From SAR116 cluster bacterium MED-G04 (GTDB lineage: Bacteria; Pseudomonadota; Alphaproteobacteria; Puniceispirillales; UBA1172), in the NCBI GenBank assembly GCA_002457135.1, contig NTKX01000009.1, positions 1-38,932 of the forward strand: a stretch of 38,932 bases of DNA. Reading direction: 5' to 3'. The position numbers and the translations under genes were made by a program. The notes under the pieces are model-generated. The model was given only the letters and a program-made list of their open reading frames with translations. It had not been told where the DNA came from and did no database searches. Positions 1 through 6,429 of this stretch are shown in pieces (the first letter of the stretch is position 1; the number at the start of each line of letters is the position of its first letter).

Positions 1-1
1 T

Positions 2-178
2 GACGAAAGCGTGTCCGCAGAGCAACGCCTGATTGAGATTATTGAGCAGAGTGGTGAGGTGGAAGTACTGGATACCGAAGATGCACTGGCGGACCTTGGG
101 CTTGAGGCTGAAGACATCCACCCTGCGGAACCGACATTCTCGGCAACCAACGACAACGAAAGCATGGCTATCGTCTGA
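2..178 (+). CDS. C-terminal end of an unidentified protein (partial)
   Basis: An open frame enters from the left edge and stops at TGA 176-178. It gives 58 residues, beginning DESVSAEQRLIEIIEQSG and ending NDNESMAIV. The segment is acidic, with short predicted helices (EQRLIEIIEQ, TEDALADLGL) and a polar low-complexity end, so it looks like a C-terminal tail rather than a catalytic domain. I do not recognise the family. Acidic codon choice like that of the neighbours and a clean stop support it being real. A 9-bp hairpin follows 50 nt downstream. Confidence 0.6.
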   Translation, partial: DESVSAEQRLIEIIEQSGEVEVLDTEDALADLGLEAEDIHPAEPTFSATNDNESMAIV

Positions 179-228
179 CCGTCAGGCCAGGCCGAAGCAC
201 TGCCCAGAGGATAATGATAAACCGGGAT

Positions 229-254
229 GGCCTGACGCTGGTACCCGTCAGGCC
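229..254 (+). terminator. Hairpin after the first gene, possible terminator
   Basis: GGCCTGACG (229-237) pairs perfectly with CGTCAGGCC (246-254) around an 8-nt loop. An extra GTCAGGCC copy sits at 181-188. There is no T-run after the stem, so an intrinsic terminator is not certain. It could instead be a Rho-associated 3' end hairpin. Confidence 0.4.
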
Positions 255-542
255 CTTCATCCGGCTGTTACACCCCCAAGGCAATCATTAAAGACAGGGA
301 TTTGAGACTGGCAGGATAGGCCGCCTCAAATTCCGTTCCGTTTGATGATGAGGATTGCTTCCCAGGAACCCTTGGCACACCACCCCGTTGATCATCCGTG
401 TTCAGTCACCACGACAGATTAGGGATGGAAGAAACCCAGGGCATGTTGTAAAATGGCGGACCTTGTAACAAGAATGCAATAATGATGCAGGTAGAATGCA
501 ATACTCTAAATTTCTTAGATCATTTTTGCTAAACTGTTCACG
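255..542. other. Intergenic region upstream of the acyltransferase
   Basis: No credible coding sequence is seen here. The minus-strand frame at 402-935 is mostly the shadow of the next gene. The region is AT-rich near the gene and contains a 12-bp direct repeat (472-483 and 494-505). No Shine-Dalgarno sequence is visible just before the ATG at 543. Confidence 0.5.
472..505 (+). repeat. Two GAATGCAATAnT direct repeats 22 bp apart
   Basis: GAATGCAATAAT (472-483) and GAATGCAATACT (494-505) differ at one base. They start 22 bp apart, about two helical turns, and lie 38-71 bp before the acyltransferase start. That geometry fits a paired operator, but no regulator is identified. Confidence 0.4.
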
Positions 543-1379
543 ATGAAACACGCATTTGAACCCGCCGAAAAAGACGATATTCCCATTTTTTCCTTTGCTG
601 ACGGGGAGTTGGGGCCGATTTCCAACGCCTTTATTCGCGGTCTTGAAAAAGTGACTGGCCAGCCGCGCATCAAGCGGCTCTATGTTGATTACGTCAATGA
701 TGACCGGCCCGACAGCCTGTTCTGGCAGGATGCGGTGGACCGTCTGTCGCTCAGCGTCAATGTCATGATGGACAAGGGTGCCTATATCCCCGAAACAGGT
801 CGTTTGCTGGTAATCGCCAACCATCCGTTCGGTGTTATTGACGGGCTGATCCTGTGTTCTGAAATTTCCAAAATCAGGCAGGATTACAAGATCATGACCC
901 ATCAGGTGCTGCGCCAGGCCCCTGCCGTGATGCATCAGATTCTGCCCGTGGATTTCGAAAATACCGAGGCTGCGTTGCGGATCAACATGCAGACCCGCAA
1001 GGATGCTGTTCAGCAGATCAGGAATGACGGTGCGGTGATCCTGTTCCCGTCAGGCGGGATTTCGCTGGCCCCGAAAGTCATCGGCATGGCGGAAGACTAT
1101 GAATGGAAAACCTTTGCCGCCAAACTGGCGCTCATGGAAAACACCACGATCCTGCCAGTGTTCTTCAGTGGCCAGAACAGCCTGATGTACATGGCAGCCC
1201 GCAAGCTCAGCCAGACCCTCGGCTATTCGCTGATGTTCAGGGAAATCGTTCGCCGCATTGGCTCAACCGTTGATGTGACCATCCGGAAGCCGATCCAGAG
1301 CAGCGATCTCAGCCATTTTGAAACCCGCAACGAGGTCACATCCTACCTGCGCTCCCTGACCTATGGGAACAGCAACTGA
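543..1379 (+). CDS. Lysophospholipid/glycerolipid acyltransferase family protein
   Basis: Predicted acyltransferase of the PlsC/LPLAT superfamily, transferring a fatty acyl group to a lipid or lysolipid acceptor at the inner membrane. The 278-residue protein carries NHPFGVIDG at residues 93-101, with the catalytic His94 and Asp100. The spacing is H-x5-D as in the 'NHPxGxxDG' subgroup, rather than the classical H-x4-D. The phosphate-binding FPSGG motif is at 168-172. No membrane segment is obvious, so membrane association is probably peripheral. The acceptor cannot be read from sequence: phospholipid remodelling and ornithine-lipid synthesis are both possible. The ATG at 543 follows CTGTTCACG and lacks a Shine-Dalgarno sequence, so the message may be leaderless or weakly translated. 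Its stop overlaps the convergent thiN-type gene by 19 bp. Confidence 0.85.
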   Translation: MKHAFEPAEKDDIPIFSFADGELGPISNAFIRGLEKVTGQPRIKRLYVDYVNDDRPDSLFWQDAVDRLSLSVNVMMDKGAYIPETGRLLVIANHPFGVIDGLILCSEISKIRQDYKIMTHQVLRQAPAVMHQILPVDFENTEAALRINMQTRKDAVQQIRNDGAVILFPSGGISLAPKVIGMAEDYEWKTFAAKLALMENTTILPVFFSGQNSLMYMAARKLSQTLGYSLMFREIVRRIGSTVDVTIRKPIQSSDLSHFETRNEVTSYLRSLTYGNSN

Positions 1380-2080
1380 GCCGCCTCCCCGGCCCATAGA
1401 GGACATACAGCCCCGATCACCGCTGGCAGGCGTTCAGCCGCCACAATCACCAGATACCCGCTGCCCCCATCCCCCGGGGTGATGGTCACCCCCGCCCCAT
1501 CCACCAGATCAGCCCTGACCCGGTTTGAAGTCCCGATAACAGACCCCGGCTGCATGAAAAGCCCATCCAGCGGCCATTCCAGCCCGGTGGATGCGGTAAA
1601 GCCCTGACCATGAACCGGCCAGATGGAAACCCTGTCCCCCGGCTCAAGGTCCAGCGCAACCGGGGCATCGGCATAAAACACCGCATCATAGCGGTCGAGC
1701 AACACAACCGGGACCGATTGCGATGATGCCAGCGTGCTGGTGGTCGCCAGAGTGTGATCCAGCCTGCGCCCCAGAAAACCCAGCCCGATGATCAGGGGGG
1801 CGTTGATGAGGTCAAGGGCCTTGGCAAAATCGGTCTGATCCTGATCAGGGGTCGGGATAACCGCGCTGTCGGGGAAATTTTCAGGCGATGATATCGAATC
1901 AAAATCACCCGCCACCAATCGGGGGGTGAGGCCAGCCTCAACCACGGTATCAGCCCCGCTATCCGCCGCAACAACAGGAAACTCGGCCCCCAGTGCCTTG
2001 AGCTGGCCGTGATCAACCCTGCCCCCGCCAACGAGGATGACGGGCCGGTCGGATATCAGCATGCTGTCTTTATCGGTCAT
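1361..2080 (-). CDS. Thiamine pyrophosphokinase (thiamine diphosphokinase)
   Basis: Transfers pyrophosphate from ATP to thiamine, giving the cofactor thiamine diphosphate; it allows use of salvaged thiamine. Motifs, numbered from the start chosen here: ADSGAD 39-44, GDFDS 58-62 (metal and nucleotide binding), DQDQTDF 79-85 and GRRLDHT 104-110 (thiamine site). The length, 239 residues, is normal for the family. The open frame extends upstream to 2176, but the extra 32 residues are unlike the family. The ATG at 2080 has TAGGA about 9 nt upstream, so I chose it. ATG 2062 is a further alternative. The gene is monocistronic and convergent with the acyltransferase, overlapping it tail to tail by 19 bp. 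Confidence 0.9.
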   Translation of the reverse strand: MTDKDSMLISDRPVILVGGGRVDHGQLKALGAEFPVVAADSGADTVVEAGLTPRLVAGDFDSISSPENFPDSAVIPTPDQDQTDFAKALDLINAPLIIGLGFLGRRLDHTLATTSTLASSQSVPVVLLDRYDAVFYADAPVALDLEPGDRVSIWPVHGQGFTASTGLEWPLDGLFMQPGSVIGTSNRVRADLVDGAGVTITPGDGGSGYLVIVAAERLPAVIGAVCPLWAGEAAQLLFP

Positions 2081-2200
2081 GGCAGGCATCCTAGCCGTAA
2101 AACCGGCCGTAAAGAAGGGGGGGATCAATACCCTTTGCCAGAAAACCTCCCCGATAGGCTCTTCAGGCCTGCCCATTAACCTTATTTATCACTATGAAAT

Positions 2201-2230
2201 TTGACATTGTTCCAATGCTATCTATATAAA
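2201..2230 (+). promoter_or_regulatory. Sigma-70-type promoter of the putative metal exporter
   Basis: TTGACA at 2201-2206 is a perfect -35. An A/T-rich -10 follows, either TATATA at 2223-2228 (16-bp spacer) or TATAAA at 2225-2230 (18-bp spacer). The exporter ATG is 56 bp further on. This is the best housekeeping promoter match in the window. Confidence 0.65.
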
Positions 2231-2241
2231 GTTGGGTAACG

Positions 2242-2263
2242 AAACTTTGGTGAAGCTAAGTTT
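2242..2263. promoter_or_regulatory. Inverted repeat AAACTT/AAGTTT in the exporter leader
   Basis: AAACTT (2242-2247) and AAGTTT (2258-2263) form a 6-bp inverted repeat separated by 10 bp. It lies just downstream of the predicted transcription start and before the gene at 2286. It could be a metalloregulator operator or a weak hairpin. It does not match a yybP-ykoY manganese riboswitch. Confidence 0.3.
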
Positions 2264-2285
2264 AATTGCAGGATAGAAACAGGCC

Positions 2286-3482
2286 ATGAATACAAGTGTG
2301 CTGACACGAGGCAATATTACCGGGCAGCGGTCTTTCCAGACCGGTGTCATCAGCATGCTTGCGCTGTTTGTTCTGATGCAGTCGCTGTTCTCAAATGATG
2401 AGCTGACGCGCCTTATCCTCGCCACCATCAGTGATGCCTATATCCAGGTCACCAGTTTTGTTGCCGCAACGCTGTTCATTTTCTACGGGCTTGAAAAACT
2501 CGCCGGGATCGATGCTGAAAAAATGCTCGCCAAGGCAACCCCGAATACTCAGGTGGTGCTGGCGGCCCTGCTGGGAGCCTTGCCCGGATGCGGCGGCGCG
2601 ATCATCGTTGTTACGCAATACGCCACCGGGCGGCTATCCTTTGGTGCCGTGCTGTCGGTGCTGACGGCAACCATGGGGGATGCGGCCTTCCTGCTGATCG
2701 CCAGCGAACCTGTCACCGGGATGTTCATGATGGGGCTTGGGTTCAGTGTCGGCTCGGTCACCGGCATCATTGTCAATGCCATCCACGGCCCTGATTTCAT
2801 GCGCCCTGATAAGCCGTTTACCAGTGCTATCCCTGCTGTTGATCGCCCTTCCACGGGCGGCTGGCTCAACCGTATCTGGCTGATCCTGTTTCTGCCCGGG
2901 TTGGCATTCGGCATCATGGCGGCGTTCCAGATTGATATTGACGGCCTCCTCGGGTCGGTGTTCTGGCCTGAACCCAGCCTCACCATTGGCGCGGTTGGCG
3001 GGGTGCTTTCGGTGGCGATGTTCCTGGTGCCGAAAATCCTCAAGACCAGCCCGCACCTTGGCCCGCAACATGGCCAGCCCCATAACAGCGTCATGGGGGA
3101 GCTCAGCCGAAAGGTCATCGGCGATACCAATTTCGTCACTGCCTGGGTGATCCTGGCCTTTCTCAGCTTTGAGCTGTGCGTCTATGTTTTCTCCATTGAT
3201 CTTGTCTCCGCGTTTGAGGGTTACCGGCTGCTGATCCCGATGATCGCTGTTCTGATCGGCTTTATTCCGGGATGCGGGCCTCAGGTGCTGGTGACCAGTC
3301 TTTATCTCACCGGGGTGGTGCCGCTTTCGGCCCAGATCGGCAACACAATCTCAAACGATGGTGATGCGCTGTTCCCGGCGATTGCCATTGCCCCCAAGGC
3401 GGCGGTGCTGGCCACGCTCTATTCGGCGATACCCGCCCTCTTGCTGTCCTATGGCTGGATGGGGTTCGTTGAGGGGTTCTAG
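2286..3482 (+). CDS. Putative 10-TM metal exporter (ArsP_2/putative manganese transporter family)
   Basis: Integral inner-membrane protein of 398 residues with about ten hydrophobic segments. It has two related halves: PGCG occurs at residues 100-103 and again at 328-331. Each copy is followed some 25 residues later by a TMGDA or SNDGDA motif (129-133 and 356-361). This internal duplication is typical of the 'putative 10TM heavy-metal exporter' family, members of which are annotated as manganese transporters. Export of a divalent metal from the cytoplasm is therefore the likely role, with Mn the best guess; the substrate is not readable from sequence. The ATG at 2286 follows CAGGATAGAAACAGGCC. 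It has its own promoter and is followed by a strong hairpin. It is unlinked in function to its neighbours. Confidence 0.8.
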   Translation: MNTSVLTRGNITGQRSFQTGVISMLALFVLMQSLFSNDELTRLILATISDAYIQVTSFVAATLFIFYGLEKLAGIDAEKMLAKATPNTQVVLAALLGALPGCGGAIIVVTQYATGRLSFGAVLSVLTATMGDAAFLLIASEPVTGMFMMGLGFSVGSVTGIIVNAIHGPDFMRPDKPFTSAIPAVDRPSTGGWLNRIWLILFLPGLAFGIMAAFQIDIDGLLGSVFWPEPSLTIGAVGGVLSVAMFLVPKILKTSPHLGPQHGQPHNSVMGELSRKVIGDTNFVTAWVILAFLSFELCVYVFSIDLVSAFEGYRLLIPMIAVLIGFIPGCGPQVLVTSLYLTGVVPLSAQIGNTISNDGDALFPAIAIAPKAAVLATLYSAIPALLLSYGWMGFVEGF

Positions 3483-3520
3483 CGGCTGATGCCGGATTGC
3501 GGGTGAGATCATCCAAAACA

Positions 3521-3546
3521 AAACCCGCCGTTTAAGGCGGGTTTCT
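3521..3546. terminator. Bidirectional rho-independent terminator
   Basis: AAACCCGCC (3521-3529) and GGCGGGTTT (3536-3544) form a 9-bp stem with a 6-nt loop. On the minus strand the stem is followed by a T-rich run (TTTTGTTTT), ending the tRNA-Ala transcript. On the plus strand it lies 38 bp after the exporter stop and ends in TTTCT, so it probably serves both. Confidence 0.8.
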
Positions 3547-3558
3547 GCAAGGTTGGTT

Positions 3559-3634
<76 letters not shown>

Positions 3635-3650
3635 GTAACCAAATCACGGT

Positions 3651-3664
3651 CTGTCCTAGGACAG
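3651..3664. promoter_or_regulatory. 14-bp perfect palindrome at the tRNA transcription start
   Basis: CTGTCCTAGGACAG is a perfect palindrome beginning 6 bp after the predicted -10 of the tRNA promoter, so it spans the expected start site and the tRNA 5' leader. It could be an operator or fold as a leader hairpin processed by RNase P. Confidence 0.45.
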
Positions 3665-3669
3665 GTGAT

Positions 3670-3698
3670 GTATTAACCCCGTGGCCACGGTGGCGCAA
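3670..3698 (-). promoter_or_regulatory. Promoter of tRNA-Ala
   Basis: On the minus strand TTGCGC (3698-3693), a 17-bp spacer and TAATAC (3675-3670) make a good sigma-70-type promoter 36 bp before the tRNA. The tRNA is therefore not solely dependent on read-through from the FYDLN gene. Confidence 0.6.
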
Positions 3699-3722
3699 GC
3701 CAAAAATGGATCCGGGCCGGGA

Positions 3723-4103
3723 TTATTCTTCGCTATCCTCGGCGTCGATCACGTCAAGCTCACCCTCAATGACAACATCATCGGCGGGGGAGATGATTTC
3801 CTCTTCGTCCTGACCGGCAGCAACAGGGATAATGTCGCTTTCATCATCAAGCACGGTGGTTTCGGACTCAATTTCATCATCCACTTCATCGATGTCTTCT
3901 TCGATCTCGGTGGGTTCGGGTTCAGCCACAACCGCTTTTACTGCTGGTTGGGCCACGGGTTTGACGCGGCGGCTTTTCAGCAGAACCTCGGGATCAAACT
4001 CGGTGTTGCAGGACGGGCAAATGATCGGCGTTCGGTTAAGATCGTAGAATTTGGTCCCGCAAGAATGACAATGACGCTTGATACCAAGAGCATTGGTGGA
4101 CAT
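3723..4103 (-). CDS. FYDLN acid domain protein (TIGR02300 family)
   Basis: A 126-residue protein with an N-terminal zinc-ribbon-like module: C12-x2-C15, the signature FYDLN at 19-23, then C29-x2-C32. A long, highly acidic tail rich in Asp and Glu follows. The family is conserved in alphaproteobacteria and of unknown function. Zinc binding is inferred from the four cysteines, and the acidic tail suggests a protein or nucleic-acid-mimic interaction. The open frame reaches 4151, but the ATG at 4103 has GGAG 8 nt upstream and begins right before the family's conserved segment (GIKRHCHSCG), so it is chosen. It is divergent from aroA and lies directly upstream of tRNA-Ala, its usual place in the class. 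Confidence 0.9.
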   Translation of the reverse strand: MSTNALGIKRHCHSCGTKFYDLNRTPIICPSCNTEFDPEVLLKSRRVKPVAQPAVKAVVAEPEPTEIEEDIDEVDDEIESETTVLDDESDIIPVAAGQDEEEIISPADDVVIEGELDVIDAEDSEE

Positions 4104-4142
4104 GGCATGAACTCCAGTAAGGCAGATACTTCGTATTGCTTT

Positions 4143-4172
4143 TCTAAACAAAACCCCCGCAGGTCAAGTCAA
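4143..4172 (-). promoter_or_regulatory. Probable promoter of the FYDLN gene
   Basis: Minus-strand TTGACT (4172-4167), an 18-bp spacer and TTTAGA (4148-4143) lie 39 bp before the ATG at 4103. A second overlapping TTGACC is shifted by 5 bp. Confidence 0.45.
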
Positions 4173-4191
4173 AATCGATGCCATCAAAAAA

Positions 4192-4220
4192 TTGATTTCA
4201 GGATGACGGCAATGCTAGAA
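4192..4220 (+). promoter_or_regulatory. Possible promoter of the aroA operon
   Basis: TTGATT (4192-4197), a 17-bp spacer and CTAGAA (4215-4220) lie 49 bp before aroA. The -10 is only a fair match. AAGGA at 4259-4263 is the aroA ribosome-binding site. Confidence 0.35.
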
Positions 4221-4269
4221 GATTTTAAACCATGAATTTCGCCCCTCAATGCGTCCTGAAGGATAAGCA

Positions 4270-5598
4270 ATGCTAACCCTCCAAGCCCGGAAATCCAAGT
4301 CCCTGTCAGGCAGCCTGACCCTGCCGGGGGACAAATCCATTTCCCACCGGTCCCTGATCCTCGGCACGCTGGCCCGTGGCACCACCAGGGTGAAGGGCCT
4401 GCTCGAAGGCGCGGATGTGATGTCCACCGCCTCTGCCTTAAGGCAACTGGGTGGCCAGATCAGCCGGGAAGAGGACGGGACCTGGCGGGTTGACGGCATC
4501 GGGCTGAACGCCTTTGCCGAACCCGCTGAACCTCTGGACCTCGGCAATTCGGGAACCGGCGCAAGGCTGCTGATGGGGGCCGTGGCCGGTAGCGGGATAA
4601 CCGCGATCTTCACCGGTGATGCCTCACTGTCGGTGCGGCCCATGGCCCGGGTTACCAACCCGCTGGTTGAAATGGGGGCCACCTGCACCGCCCGTGACGG
4701 CACCTATCTGCCCCTGACCATGAGCGGGCTGGCCAGCCCGATGGCTATTGATTACGCAAGCCCGCATGCATCGGCGCAGGTCAAATCGGCGATTCTGCTG
4801 GCCGGGCTGACGGCACGGGGCCAGACCCGGGTGATCGAACCCGCCGCCTCCCGCGATCATACCGAAACCATGCTGCGCCATTTCGGTGTTCCGGTGGAAA
4901 GCGAAACCCTTGATGATGGCCGGCTCAGCATCACCCTCAACGGTGAGGTTGATCTCAACGCCGCTGATATCGTCGTGCCGTCTGATCCGTCTTCGGCTGC
5001 CTTTCTGGCGGTGGCTGCGCTGATCACCGAGGGGTCATCCCTGACGCTCAAGGGCATTGGCACCAATCCCCTCCGCTTCGGGCTGTTTGAAACCCTGATG
5101 GAGATGGGCGGCGATATCAGCCTCACCAACACGAGGGTTGAGGGGGGTGAGACCGTGGCCGATATCGATATCCGCCATTCAGCCCTGAAGGGCGTATCGG
5201 TTCCCGCCAGCCGCGCCGCCAGCATGATTGACGAATACCCGATCCTGTCGGTTGCCGCTGCCTTTGCCGAGGGCGAGACCGTGATGCAGGGGGTGGGTGA
5301 ATTGCGCGTCAAGGAAACCGACCGCATCGCCCTGATGGAAGATGGCCTGAAACGCGCCGGGGTGGAGGTCAGCTCAACCCCGGACAGCATGACCGTAACA
5401 GGGCGCGGTGATGGCACGGTTAATGGCGGGGTCACCGTTGATGCCAACCATGATCACCGAATCGCAATGTCGTTTCTGGTCCTGGGATTGGCCAGTGCCG
5501 ATACCATGACCGTGAAGGGCGCTGAAACGATTGCCACCAGTTTCCCTGATTTCACCCCGCTGATGCGTCAGGCCGGTGCAACAATTGATGAGGCATAG
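4270..5598 (+). CDS. aroA: 3-phosphoshikimate 1-carboxyvinyltransferase (EPSP synthase)
   Basis: Joins shikimate-3-phosphate and phosphoenolpyruvate to give 5-enolpyruvylshikimate-3-phosphate, the sixth step of the chorismate pathway that feeds the trp genes further along this strand. The 442-residue protein has PGDKSISHR at 19-27, LGNSGTGAR at 91-99, SVRPMARV at 121-128, DEYPIL 321-326, KETDRI 348-353 and DHRIAM 395-400: all the expected substrate and catalytic motifs. Gly95 corresponds to E. coli Gly96, where Ala substitutions give glyphosate tolerance, so this copy looks like the ordinary form at that position. The RPMxRV arrangement resembles the class II-like enzymes of alphaproteobacteria. 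ATG 4270 is preceded by GAAGGATAAGCA. It is followed after 2 nt by cmk, so the two are co-transcribed. Confidence 0.97.
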   Translation: MLTLQARKSKSLSGSLTLPGDKSISHRSLILGTLARGTTRVKGLLEGADVMSTASALRQLGGQISREEDGTWRVDGIGLNAFAEPAEPLDLGNSGTGARLLMGAVAGSGITAIFTGDASLSVRPMARVTNPLVEMGATCTARDGTYLPLTMSGLASPMAIDYASPHASAQVKSAILLAGLTARGQTRVIEPAASRDHTETMLRHFGVPVESETLDDGRLSITLNGEVDLNAADIVVPSDPSSAAFLAVAALITEGSSLTLKGIGTNPLRFGLFETLMEMGGDISLTNTRVEGGETVADIDIRHSALKGVSVPASRAASMIDEYPILSVAAAFAEGETVMQGVGELRVKETDRIALMEDGLKRAGVEVSSTPDSMTVTGRGDGTVNGGVTVDANHDHRIAMSFLVLGLASADTMTVKGAETIATSFPDFTPLMRQAGATIDEA

Positions 5599-5600
5599 CC

Positions 5601-6278
5601 ATGATCATTGCGGTTGACGGCACCGCCGCGTCGGGGAAGGGTACGCTGGCCAAGGCACTGGCCGCCGAACTGGGGCTGGCGCATCTTGATACCGGCGCGC
5701 TCTACCGGGCTTGCGGGCTGACGCTGATGCTGGAGGGCGCTGATCCATCCTCCGTTGATGAGCATGCTGCTGAAATAGCCGCCAAAAACCTCGATTTCAG
5801 CTTGACCAAAGATGCCCGGATACGCACCGCTGAGGCTGGCGAGATGGCGTCGGTGGTGGCCGCGATGCCAGAGGTCCGTGCCGCCCTTCTTGAGGGCCAG
5901 CGCCGCTTTGCCTATTCGGTCACCCCGGAATTGAAAGACGGTCTTAGGAAGGGGTTGAGGGGGGCTATCCTCGATGGCCGGGATATCGGCACCGTGGTTC
6001 TGCCTGATGCCGATTACAAATTCTTCGTTGATGCCGATGTCGATATCCGCGCCCACCGCCGATGGAAAGAGTTGATCAATCACGGCAGTGAGGCTATGTT
6101 GCCAGCCATCATGGAAGATCTGGTCAAGCGTGATGAACGTGATCGTTCGCGTCAGCACGCCCCGTTGAAACCCGCTGATAATGCTATTCTTGTTGACACG
6201 ACGGAAAAATCAGTCGAAGAGATGGTACGTTTTGCGCTGAAAGCCATAGGCCGACAGCCTTTGCCGGGCAAATCCTGA
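5601..6278 (+). CDS. cmk: Cytidylate kinase
   Basis: Phosphorylates CMP and dCMP with ATP, supplying CDP/dCDP for nucleic-acid and phospholipid synthesis. The 225-residue protein has a P-loop GTAASGKGT at 7-15, the substrate motif DTGALYRA at 30-37, DGRDIGT at 125-131 (CMP specificity), and the lid arginines RDERDRSR at 177-184. Length and motif order are those of the bacterial Cmk family. The start is 2 nt after the aroA stop, so translation is probably coupled. rpsA follows after a structured 151-nt leader. The aroA-cmk-rpsA order is widely conserved. Confidence 0.97.
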   Translation: MIIAVDGTAASGKGTLAKALAAELGLAHLDTGALYRACGLTLMLEGADPSSVDEHAAEIAAKNLDFSLTKDARIRTAEAGEMASVVAAMPEVRAALLEGQRRFAYSVTPELKDGLRKGLRGAILDGRDIGTVVLPDADYKFFVDADVDIRAHRRWKELINHGSEAMLPAIMEDLVKRDERDRSRQHAPLKPADNAILVDTTEKSVEEMVRFALKAIGRQPLPGKS

Positions 6279-6332
6279 GCCCTTGTCCGGCTTTTTCAAC
6301 CTCTGGATCGCTGGATTGCAGAGCCATAGCAT

Positions 6333-6401
6333 CCGTGATGAAAAGGGCACAGGCATCACGGTTCCCTGAACCAGCCAGGGCAGGCCTCCGGACAGACCGG
6401 A
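6333..6401 (+). promoter_or_regulatory. Structured leader of rpsA with competing hairpins
   Basis: The 151-nt gap before rpsA contains CCGTGATG (6333-6340) pairing with CATCACGG (6354-6361). GGTTC/GAACC lies at 6360-6372, CCCTG/CAGGG at 6364-6380, and TCCGG/CCGGA at 6387-6401. Neighbouring stems share bases, so they exclude each other. S1 represses its own translation in well-studied bacteria, so an autoregulatory leader is a reasonable inference. There is no known motif match. Confidence 0.4.
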
Positions 6402-6429
6402 ACTGAAGCAGGCTAAAACGGAGAAATCT

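Noticed and set aside
402-935. 177-residue minus-strand frame
   Set aside because: It mirrors the acyltransferase coding strand over most of its length and has no recognisable domain.
2176-2285. Manganese riboswitch (yybP-ykoY) before the exporter
   Set aside because: The conserved loop sequences are not present; only a promoter and a short inverted repeat are seen.
2549-3139. 196-residue minus-strand frame inside the exporter gene
   Set aside because: Antisense shadow of a strongly supported membrane-protein gene; its composition follows from the complementary codons.
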